From Seison nebaliae (lineage: Eukaryota; Rotifera; Pararotatoria; Seisonacea; Seisonidae), in NCBI GenBank assembly GCA_023231475.1, contig JALJEE010002172.1, positions 1 through 36,555 of the forward strand: DNA of 36,555 nucleotides, in the 5' to 3' direction. Below, one piece after another: positions 12,654 through 23,400 of this stretch. The first letter of the stretch is position 1, and every line of letters starts with the position of its first letter. The notes below the pieces were generated by a model. It was not told the origin of the DNA and ran no database searches. It worked only from the letters and a program-made list of their open reading frames with translations. A program made the position numbers and the translations under genes.

Positions 12654-14841
12654 TGAAAAGACGAACTCCTTAATTATGCCATCGGATTTAGTTGGGAAGT
12701 GAAAGGAATTTATATGTACTAAAACTCCCAATTTTTCATACATCTAATAGAAAGAAAATAAGAAAGAACGACAAAGAGTCGTTTATTGTAAATTTTACTA
12801 TTTTTCGTAGTTTTACAAGAAAAATTTCTTACTAAATTTCTCGATCTATTAAAAGATTTATTTCCTTTTTAATTTTATATTATACGAATTATACGACAAT
12901 GTAAAATGAAAGAAATTAATTATATAAGAATTACCTTCAATTTTATTAAAAATGTTTGTAACTGATCGTATTCTTTCTGACGTATTATTCTGTTAGAAAT
13001 AATTTGACTATCATCAATAGAACTATAATCATATTATTATTATCATATGAAATACGAATAATAACTTGGAGGAAGAAAGATAATTTTAATTTGGGGAAAA
13101 CATTCGGAAGATAATGTTTTTTGGGAATTCTAATAAATTTTAATGGCATTGACACAGTCGTTCGGAAGTCCTTAATATGAAATGAAGGATATTTTACTTA
13201 ATAATTAAAATTTTTTGTCCGCATCATAATTCTTTGAGGATGAGCCTCCTCTATAATTCTCAGTTATAGCGAAACGAAAAGAATGATGAAAAAAGAACAA
13301 TTCCATAATTCCAGTCAAGAATTTGATTTACGAGATTTTCTTCCAATATTTTTTGAGTTACAATAAATTGGACTTGTGGAAGAAGAGAAATGAGATTTTC
13401 TTTCTTTCTTTTTTCGAATATTAAATTCCTATTAGTATTGCATATTAATTCACCATAAAACGAGATAGATTGATCGAAAGCAAATGCTACAAATTTCTTA
13501 CTGCTGTCGACATGTTATAGTGGGGAAGACACCAATATTTTGGGTGTTAATCTTTCATTAGCTGTAAGAGTATCACTCAACATATCTTCGATTCTTGTAG
13601 AAATTGATTCGGATGATGAGAGATCATCGATTTTACATTTATAGCAGAACTTTCATAAATGAATTGACTGATGATTAACAGATATCGTAGTGAAGCATAA
13701 AAATTGAAATGTTTTCTTCAAAAACAAGAGAAAACACATAAGGAAAATGTATCAAAGAATCAATTTGTCTTCTTCAAAATTCGACAGGATAAAAAGTTTA
13801 GGTAGAGAAATTAATGTTAACAGTAAATTTTTTTCCTTTAACTTTCATTCATTGATCCATTGACCAAAAGAGTCTAAATGAATCAGGAAGTTAAAGACTT
13901 AATGGAACTATTGTTCGATTTGAATAAACAATAAGAAGTAAATGAAGAAGGACCAAAAAGTTGGTGATACGAACAATGATGATGGAACATATGGCCGGGG
14001 AAGTGAATAACATAAACAAACGAGAGCTATTGAAAGAAGATGAATGAATTTGAATTTATTCATTCCATCCATCTAAATATAATGAATGTGCACAGATTGT
14101 AGATAATTCACAAACTAATCATTGGTATGTGGTGGAAGAAAGTGGAAATTTTGACCATTGGAGATTAGTAAACTTCATCTCGATAATAATAATTATACAA
14201 TTCAATGAATAGAGAAGACAACATACAAGGGATATTTTTAACTGCCTAATACTGTTCATCGCCGTTGGGCATTCTTCTACGATAATACAGACGACGAATA
14301 ACGAGTGGAATCGACTATCAACATCTCATGCTCATCAATAGTTATTATGGTAAAGTAAAATTGAAGTATATGGATAGTGAGGATAGTTCAGATGATGTTA
14401 AAAGTATTTGATTAAGAGAATTTTCTTTTCGTTGAAGATGGATGGTTGAAGTTGTGATGTGAGCAATATAGACAGTTCGCATAGATAGTGGATGGAATGA
14501 AGTTTAATGGAAATAATAATCGTCGGGTAATTGTGGTTAGAACAGTTAATAGCGTCTAGTGTGTAAAGAGAAATTGAATGTACCATAATCTGTGAAATGT
14601 TTATCATTTGTTTACACATAGAAAGAATTGAAATTATCGGTGAGAAATGATGGTAATAAGCAACATCGGGTCGATTAACAATGCCGTTCCTTTCCATTGT
14701 AAACGAACAACATTTTTATTAAGAAAATATATTTAGATGCAATATTTCTCCGCATTCACTTTCTCCGCTCGTTTATGGTGAGGGGAATATATGAAATTTT
14801 TACGGTTTCCTCAAATATTTAAGTAAATAAAGTTTAATCGT

Positions 14842-14868
14842 TAACTAGTAGTTACTACTTACTAGTTA
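14842..14868. repeat. 9-bp perfect inverted repeat, 9-nt spacer
   Basis: TAACTAGTA and TACTAGTTA are exact reverse complements around GTTACTACT, in otherwise unstructured sequence. It could be a dimeric transcription-factor site or a chance stem. Confidence 0.5.
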
Positions 14869-17800
14869 GTGGGAGGAAGAATTTGAAGAAGAAAATAAAA
14901 GCAGATTGGAAGTGCGAACACACGTGCAGTCATTTAAGAATAAAACGTTAAAAAAGGCAAATAAATTTTTAAATAATTAACTTTTCATGGAATTGGTACG
15001 AATTGATTGAAATATTTCTATGAGGAGGATGATATTTATATGGAAGATTCTATGATTTAAAGTTTGTTGATCTCATAAAAATGATCTCTCAGAATTAAAG
15101 AGATAGAACGATGATTTGAGAGTGAAATCTTTTATTTTATAATATCTTCTCTAAGGCGATTGACGTAAAGTCATTCAGAAGAAAAATTAGATTTTCAATT
15201 TCATCCAAAGAAACAACCAGGAGCAGCTGCATACATAGCACCGTACTAAGATTATTACTGCGATTAAACTTATTTTATGTTATTCTATCAATTCCGTTGC
15301 CCTAATCGTGCTAATTCGACTATCGTACCTATAGATCGACATTAGAAATAATATTTCTGCTAATATCACTAGAAAATTGTCGTTCAAGAGTTGGGGAAAT
15401 GGTTAGACGAATTAGGTAGATGGAAATGGTAAGAAGGCCATATATGATGAAATGAGCGTATAATGTGAAATGATTGAATTGATCATTAGAATACGAAGGT
15501 ACAATGTTCTATTTTGATAAGTAGGAAATTTTCTAATTTAACGAATTCGAGCTGATTAGAACCAGACGCGATTTCATGTGAATTATTTTGCCATCCGCAA
15601 TTCTATTCCACTCTCATCTTCATCAACTCTATTATCTTCCTCTACCATATCAGTGTTGTCACTTATCGCCTGCGTAATGAATTCAAGAACGAACGTATTA
15701 GATACTTATTATATAAATGATAACAGCCCTCGCCTCTTCAACCAAGGTCAGTGAGTAGATAGAGGTTACCTGATTACCAAAGAGAATTGTGGAGATATTC
15801 TCCATTTCACCCCAAATTTTCGTTGGGAAAGGAATTGTTTCAAATAAAGATCAAGTAACAATATAATGGTTGATAAATACAAAAATAATTGAGAGTTCGA
15901 CTAGAGGTCGTTTTCTTTCTGGTTCCTTTCTTAATGGTGCTAAAAACCGTTTCATAAATGAGACTATATGAATAATATCATTGATGTGTTCCATAATGTT
16001 TATTGCGGATGATAATGTTTGATTCGGTGAGGTGACAATAACACCTGTAAGATATTTTCATCGATCAATACCATCTTGTCTTTGAACATAATTCTTTAGT
16101 CTATACCATATCATGCAACAATTAAAACAATTCAATTGAATTGACACCTGAGGAGGCGGAAGTTGAAGCCTTCGGCAGCTGTTTCTGACGACTACATCAA
16201 TTCAAACATATATTTATTCACTATTCTGCATAAAAATTGAAAGATAAATAAGAAGATTGGTAGATGAGCAAGCTTCCTTTATTTACTATCTTAAAAAAAT
16301 TTGACGTCTCAGATTGCATGGAATTAGAAGAGGAAGTCCTATATACACCAATTCTTATTTGCATTTGCTACTTTGATTTTACACATGTCACATAATATAG
16401 AGATACAATTCTTTTCGAAGAATGACATAAGATGAAAATGAGAAAAAACATAATTCATTAATCTTATCCTCTTTCTTGGAAAAGAATTCCGTAAATAAAA
16501 AATTCGTTTATCAGAATTCCTCGAAGAGGAAAGAAATGAATGAATCAAAATCAGTTTCTTTTCGAGTTTATGGAAAGTTGGGATAGAAAAATTGACTCAC
16601 CTCAAGGTTTCGTTGCCTTTCTCGATTTGTTATACTTCCCAATCGTTATTATTCGAAATATTGGACGAAAATCTGATTCAATCTTCTACCGATGCTCCTG
16701 AATTATACACTTTACCAATTAAACGATACTTCCTTTTCTTTTCATATGTAAATTATATGAATCTTCTTTCCAAGCCATATCTTTTTACTCAAATCCTAAA
16801 ATTCACTATTACCGATAACACATTATTTGCATAACTTGTAAAACAATTTGAATGAGAATTAAAATAAATAAAGAACAACTCGGTTTGTTAGAGAAAAAAG
16901 TGTGAACTTGTTTGGTGAGAGCATGGAGGTAGGCTAACTAAAACGAAGTCTAACTAAAATTCTTTTCATAGAAGAAAATTTGAAGTTTTTTTTTTCTATT
17001 GGAAAATGGATAATAGATTCCTTTTAGTTCCAAAATATCGGCTATTGTAGAACGACGAAGGTTATTCTTATGAACTTGTTATTCCGTTTCTTCACTTTAT
17101 TAATACGGTCATCGATTATTAAGAATTTTCATCAACTCATTCTTCTTCATAATAATTTGATTATCAACAATAATAGTTTTTGGATAAACTATAAGTGGGA
17201 AATTCCACGAATTTCTAAGACTAAAGACGGTAAAGTATTAGGTTGGAGACTATTAGTCGAAACATAATCATTGAGAAGCGGAAGTGGAACTTATCAATTT
17301 GTTTTTAGTTCAGATATTGTTTTAATAGCAATTTTTCACTAGTTCGTGGATAAGTTCATAATAAACTACTTTATTTTATTACTCTATCTAATATTAGGAA
17401 TAGTGCAATTAACTGAATCTGAAGAAGAAGGAAGGAACGTTAAAGGTTATCGATGAGAATAAAAAGAAATGATCATAGATTATTTTTCCGATAATCAAGG
17501 ACAATATCTACCATTTTCGACAAGTGATACGATCAATCATTTGTTGTATTGTAAAAAGAAAATTGATAGATCATCCAGATAACAAACATAGAAGAGATAC
17601 ATGAATCAGAAAATTGTCTTCTTTCTATTCATGTTATGTATTAAAGCTGAAAATTACTCAAGTTAAGTTAAGTAAGTTAGTTCCTGTTGAATAGATAATA
17701 TCTTCCAGAAATAATAATAAAATTAATCCGAGATCTTTATCTAAATAAATTGCTCCATTCACTTGTGATGGAATACTTATTTTCATCTAATTTAGTTATG

Positions 17801-19066
17801 CAACATTAGAATCATATTATCGTTCAAGGATAATCGGAAGATATTTCATTCCTTTCAACACAACAATGAACAATTCGTCTAAACGACTATTCTCCAACAA
17901 AGCATTGAGGTGTGTATTATGAAGAGTACCATAAATTATACCATTCACATTTCTACTTTACCTCCAATAAGCTGATACAGGTCGTAGTTTTCACAGGAGA
18001 GTGTAAGAACAATAATAGTGATTCTGCTTCATCAATTCAGGAAATTAATCTTTCTCACTATTTATACACATCGATAACTGTATCTCTAAAAAACCATTAT
18101 TCATTCTATTTATCACCAGATAATTTTACAAGAAAATTAAGAATATTCAAGGTAAATTATTCTTCAGCGACAACCATTTTCTGATTCTTTATAATTGTTA
18201 GTTCTTCATTCAACCGTCATTTTAATTTAATTTCACAACAATTTATTAATAATTTCAGGATTTTAATAATCATGTTTTTCTAATTGAAATTCTAAATCAA
18301 AACCTTAAATTTGATAATGAAAATTGGAAAAAAATTAATTCGTTTTTCAGGAATTTCTTCAGAAAAAGATGAGTTATGCGTCATATATGTACAATAAAAG
18401 TATGACTAAGCAATTATAAGTGTGATGGTGCTTGATAATTGAATAGAATATTGACATACTAACATATGGCAATTTTGGGAAAAGTCTTAACATTTGGTTT
18501 TTATTTCCCAACTAGTAATGATAAAATTGGAATCAAGGTTATTCTACTCGATTAGTTAGAGCACCATCATAAAAGAAATGGACTTTACCAAAATTTACAT
18601 AAAAAAGGAAAATTTTACAATTTTCATTTCAACTACTTTTTTTTCAGAAAGTTATTATTATTGAAACTTGATTCACCCAATGGAATTTATAGATGTTAGT
18701 ACATGTTTCCTTATTTTATCTGGTTTGCGAAACCAAATTTCCATCGAACTACCTATTGTGAGAAAGTTTTTCGGATTGAATGAGTTCAAAATGTCACCTC
18801 AAATAATCTCCGTATATTCACATTAAATATAAAGTGGAATATATTTTTATGTGTGTAAGTTTGACAGAAAAATTAATACTATAATTGAAGTTTTTAATTT
18901 GTTTACAACTTCTATAAATTGAAAAATAGATCAATCAATCTTTTTTGTAAGTTAGTTAAGAGAATTTGGTTAAATAATTAAAAGTACACTGAAGATATTG
19001 ATATTGATATGTGCCAACTATTATATAAATATACAATATCTTTATTTTTTAAAATCTCTCTTTATC

Positions 19067-19078
19067 TCACAATTGTGA
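19067..19078. promoter_or_regulatory. 12-bp perfect palindrome upstream of DUF3472 gene
   Basis: TCACAATTGTGA is self-complementary and lies about 210 bases before the DUF3472 start. It contains a CAATTG E-box-like core. A binding function is inference. Confidence 0.3.
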
Positions 19079-19201
19079 AAATATTTAATAATAATTATAA
19101 TTGTCATTTAGAAATTGGATTTATCAGGAGTAAAAAATTTTAATAGTTTTCGGTTAAGAACGATAAAATTTCTTAATGATAATTTATTGATGACTAAGAA
19201 A

Positions 19202-19209
19202 TGACGTCA
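19202..19209. promoter_or_regulatory. Consensus CRE (TGACGTCA)
   Basis: The full palindromic cAMP-response element TGACGTCA lies 76 bases before the DUF3472 ATG, a position typical of functional CREs. CREB/ATF proteins bind this 8-mer. Whether it is used here is inference. Confidence 0.35.
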
Positions 19210-19285
19210 GATTTCTATAAATTTACGGAAAATAATAATAAATAAGTCAGATAAAATAAGTTGAACAATATCATTTGTTAACATC

Positions 19286-20228
19286 ATGAGTTTTTTTCGA
19301 CAATTTGATAATATTTTTGATCGAGTCGAAGATGTAGTAGAAAACAGTTTACATTTATGGTTTTGTATTAAAATCTTTTTTCTTATTCCAGAGCTCTTTA
19401 GTTTTTGACAAGCCTGATAAAACTGGACCGAAACATGCGAGGTCCGTTCATTTATGGTGGAAGACTAGTGGTCAAGCTGATGTCTATTATAATGAAATAC
19501 AACCGACACATGTCGATACAGGAACTTATTATTGCGCCTTAGGTTTCAGTGGCGGCTATGGTGGAGCGCAACAATCGAGAAATGGAAATCGAATTTTAAT
19601 CTTTTCCGTTTGGGATCCAGGAAATCAAGATGATCCGAATAGTGTTAGCGAAGACCAGAAAGTAAAAGTTCTTTATGGACATCCTCAAGCAGAAGTGTCA
19701 CGATTTGGTAATGAGGGAACTGGAGCTAAATGTAAAATGCCTTGGCATTGGAATGAAAATGAAAAAATTCCGATGTTAGTTCATGCTCAACAGGGAGAGG
19801 AGGGTATGAGATATACAGGTTATGCCTATAACATTTACGATCAACAATGGGTATGTCTAGCTCAATATGAGTCGAAAGTGAATAATAAATTGATGACTGG
19901 ACTTTATTCATTTGTTGAAGATTTTAAGCGAAATTATCGAAGTGTAGGTGAAATAAGAGCAGCTTATTTTGGACCTGTGTGGACACGAGTGAACGGTCAA
20001 TGGGAAGAAGTTGACACTTGTACATTCTCAGCGGACAATACTCCATTGAATAATATCAATGCGACTACTAGTGAATGTGGAACATGTTTCCATTTGTGCA
20101 CCGGAGGTAACACCGAACAACAATGTCAACTGAGAGAGAAGTTGACGAAAGGAAATCTATCTGAACAGATTCCTCCACATCTCCAATTATGGGAACAACA
20201 ATATGGAGGTAATCTAGTTCCAATGTAG
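19286..20228 (+). CDS. DUF3472-domain protein
   Basis: I infer two exons. Exon 1 is 19286-19333 (or -19336, as GTA repeats at the donor) and exon 2 is 19392-20228, giving about 294 aa. Residues 36-52 read HLWWKTSGQADVYYNEI, followed by GTYYCALGFSGGYGG, FSVWDPG (87-93), a run ending KVKVLYG, and RFGNEGTG. Further on lie YTGYAYN and MTGLYSFVEDF. This order is characteristic of the DUF3472 family (trp/aromatic-rich beta domain of unknown function). The C-terminal 60 residues carry a Cys cluster (CGTCFHLC and others). No signal peptide is visible in the first exon, although the Cys cluster would suit an extracellular protein, so an alternative 5' exon is possible. The ORF seen without splicing would begin only at a GTG near 19695. 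No biochemical function can be given. Confidence 0.75.
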
Positions 20229-20247
20229 AAATATTAGAAGAAAGTAA

Positions 20248-20266
20248 ATTAAAATTAAAATTTATT
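20248..20266. terminator. Adjacent poly(A) signals for DUF3472 and GABA-B genes
   Basis: Two ATTAAA copies on the + strand (20248-20253 and 20254-20259) follow the DUF3472 stop by 20-25 bases. AATAAA on the - strand (TTTATT at 20261-20266) lies 200 bases past the GABA-B stop. The two transcripts would end at almost the same place. Confidence 0.4.
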
Positions 20267-20465
20267 TACAAATAACAAAATTTCGATCGTTCAAATTCTT
20301 TTCCTATTTTAATTTCAATTCGTTCAATTTTTCATTGGAAATTTTTGTATAATTTGAAAATTTTTAATTGAAAATTTCACTTGAAACTTTGATACATTTT
20401 TCTTGTGATCGATTCATTCATTAGGAGATCCGAAATCGATTCATGAAACTTTTCATTTGGATTGA

Positions 20466-23400
20466 TTACCTGAATGATGTTGAATGAAATGTTTCTTTTA
20501 ATCGATCCAATTGTCGAATTATTTTCATATTGAGATCTAATAAACGTTTCGGTTCATTCATTAAATAACTTTCCATGTTCATATCACCAATTTCGAATAT
20601 TCGATTGATGGAAGAATGGACATTAAATTGATTTTCAGTAAAATGTATTTGAGGGAAATAATGTTTCATTCGGCTGTTAAATAAATTCTTTTTGGAGGAA
20701 TTCGTTGTTAATTCATTCGCTATATTGCGCCGGAAATTATCTGAAGAAATATCATAAGAATGACGAATATTATCTGGTCTTATCAATTTACTCAACGACG
20801 TTCTCATTCGACAATTTCGTCCTTTCTCTCCTCGATCTTCCAATTTCAGTAATGCTTCTGATGGGAAATTTACTTGAACATTCTTTGAATCGGAAAGAAA
20901 CAATTGTGGAATCGATTCATCTGATGCGGATAATGTCGTTGAATTGTTTTGTAATAATTTTGTTAGTTCCAAGATTTTTTGATAATACAAGAGAAGTTGT
21001 TGATAATGAATATCTTTATGGTGTTTGGATGAGTCTTTGAGTGTATTACTGCGATAAGGTTTATTCTCTACAACATCTCGATTTCGTTGTCTTGGTAACG
21101 AGTTTTGATGTTTTCTTGTTTGACGTAGATCGAGAAGTATTTCTTGACCTTGTTTAAATGTCGAATGCATCAAACGACGACGATATTCTTCATCTTCATC
21201 GTTCGACGCTTTCCATTGAGATGATACCGTTTGCACAGCACATTTGTAATTATCAAATGTGGAAAGAAGATGAGAATGTCTTAAATGTGTTCGATGTATT
21301 CGATTAGATCTTCGATGTGTCACAGTAAATTTCTCTGAGGGAAATTTATTTCGATTTAACATTCTCATTTCCGTATAATTCAATTTATTATTTTCCATCG
21401 AATTCTCCTTCATGTGATTACTTGAATTATCATTCAGAGAACAGTCCGACAAAATGAATGGCAAAGAAATAATATTTGAAGAAATTGGAGATGTTATTTT
21501 CGTTGAAGCTAATGTTATTGTCGTCACTGTTGTGATTGGAGATTGTGATATTTGAATGATATCATTCTTTATATCACATGAAATTTTATTATCTTTCGAC
21601 AAAGATTCCATGTTGTCATTTGACGATGAAGAATTTATTAATTCTTTTTCTGTTGAATTTTTTATTTCTGAAGAAGCCGATTGATTCTTATTCGCTTCCG
21701 ATGATTTAAGTAACATCAACATAGTTACATGAGTTTGCGTTGAAACGTCAGTTATATCTTTCTTCAATTTTTTATTTGGGTTCCTTTTTACTTTTCTTTT
21801 ACCATTTTTTATCGATTCATTCTTGTTAGAAGTCTGAATTCTTGTCGTACCATTTCTGTCTTCAAACTCCACTTTTGGCTTATCTTCTATAAACGAAGAT
21901 TCTTTTGTTTCGATTTCATCATCCTCTGCTATTTTTTCGATAGTAAATTGATGATTTTCTTGTTTACTTTCTATTGACATTTCTTTGATTATTTGAGGTT
22001 TCTCTTCAACATCTAATTCGAAAACACCTTTCATTAAAATCGGTTTTGGCATTACTTTTGCTAAAGAATCAGAAGGTTTTGATTTCCTTCGATTTTTCCT
22101 CTTCCGTTTCTTATGAAATTTCGCTTTATGCATTTCTTCTGTTCCTGTTTGACTTGAATATGCCTCGTCTGATTCAGTTCCATCATCCAAAATTGAACAA
22201 TTATCTAATGCTTCATCTAAATCATCAACATCCATCACTACTGAATTTGATGCAACGGCAGCAATTGCCAAAAGAGCACTACTTAAAGTATTACTGGTGT
22301 TGAGACTACTGGAATTAGCAACCGTTAAATGATCAGGATTAGTTCTATCATTTAAAATTTTTTGAGTATTTTCCAAAACCTCTTCGATCTTTTGAAGAAG
22401 AGTATCTAGTTCCCTCAATTTGGATTCGGCACCAAATTCATTAAGAATCTTCGTCCCTCTCAATTGTTCATCGATTAATTTCTTCAAATTATCAATGTCA
22501 TGTAAATGTGCGAGGAAATCACGATTCTCACCTTCAGCTATTTGTTTGGCTTTGTGAAATTGTTCGGTATTCTCATACAATTGACGAACTTGAGCATTTC
22601 GATGAGCAATACCTGACCGGACAGCAGCAGCAGCAAATAATTGAGAACTAATATGAGTGTTAATAAATCCGTTGCAATTCATATCATATTCGATTTGACT
22701 GGAATTTCTTTTTATTTCTGATATTTGCACATCATCAGTCTTGAATTTGACTGTTGGTTTTGATTCGACATTCTGGAATGTTTCACCCGCCTCCATCACT
22801 GAATAATCTTCAGCTGATGACACACAAGAATTCTTTTGGACAATTCCATCTTTTTGTTCGTTATTCTTAGAAATAACGACACTTCCATCAATCACCGTAT
22901 TTCCAATTTTCACTTTTGATGGTTCCTTAAAAATTGATTGGAATAATTTATCTGGTCTTTCCGGTGATGACGGTTTATTTGCACTATTACTCGTCACACT
23001 CTCTCCACTACTGCTGATCAATGTGGATCGGGTATTGATATTTCTCGTTTGCGGATGAGTAACTTTAATATTCTTAATTTTTGTTCGGTGATGCATTCCA
23101 TATTTCTTCGTTGAATGTAACGTTCCTGCTCTCAATGTTGCTCTTGTCATTCGTTTACCTTCTGGATCTTTATGAACTTCAAGTATCTAAGGAAATGAAT
23201 CAGATAACAGAATAATTTTTGAAAAGAAAAAATTAACTTTTGGTGTAAATATGACACCGAGAGTAAATGAGGTAGTTGTTAGAACTAGTCCGCCTGTAAT
23301 GAGATATGCAGCATCTAATAAGTTGACAGCAGAATTGGAATTTGTTGGTAGAACAGTTCCACCTCTTAACATCAATGAAATTGCAGCTGCACATACACAA

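Larger units (their letters stand above)
8614..19285. other. 10.7-kb gene-poor region between divergent genes
   Basis: The region has AT-rich unique-looking sequence, many short chance ORFs and no protein I recognise. I see no tRNA, rRNA or intact mobile element. Short simple repeats occur: a TCC/TTC tract around 9228-9252, CAT then CAA triplets at 10782-10804, and CAA triplets at 11462-11485. An exon-like open stretch is listed separately at 12519-12653. An ORF at 11849-12151 ends near a GTAAGT donor-like sequence but resembles nothing known. The likely content is promoters and enhancers for the protocadherin and DUF3472 genes and possibly non-coding first exons. Confidence 0.5.

Noticed and set aside
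14230-14260. TAATACTG, like the start of miR-8/200
   Set aside because: Identity ends after the seed. The nearby stem is only 7 bp with one wobble, which is too weak for a miRNA precursor.
19458-19470. 13-nt identity to the start of miR-7 (TGGAAGACTAGTG)
   Set aside because: It lies inside DUF3472 coding sequence, encodes conserved family residues, and the rest of the miRNA and a hairpin arm are missing.
20466-23150. Reading this 894-codon ORF as a separate gene
   Set aside because: The frame is open above its first ATG and joins at a phase-correct junction (23186) to the seventh helix of the GABA-B receptor.
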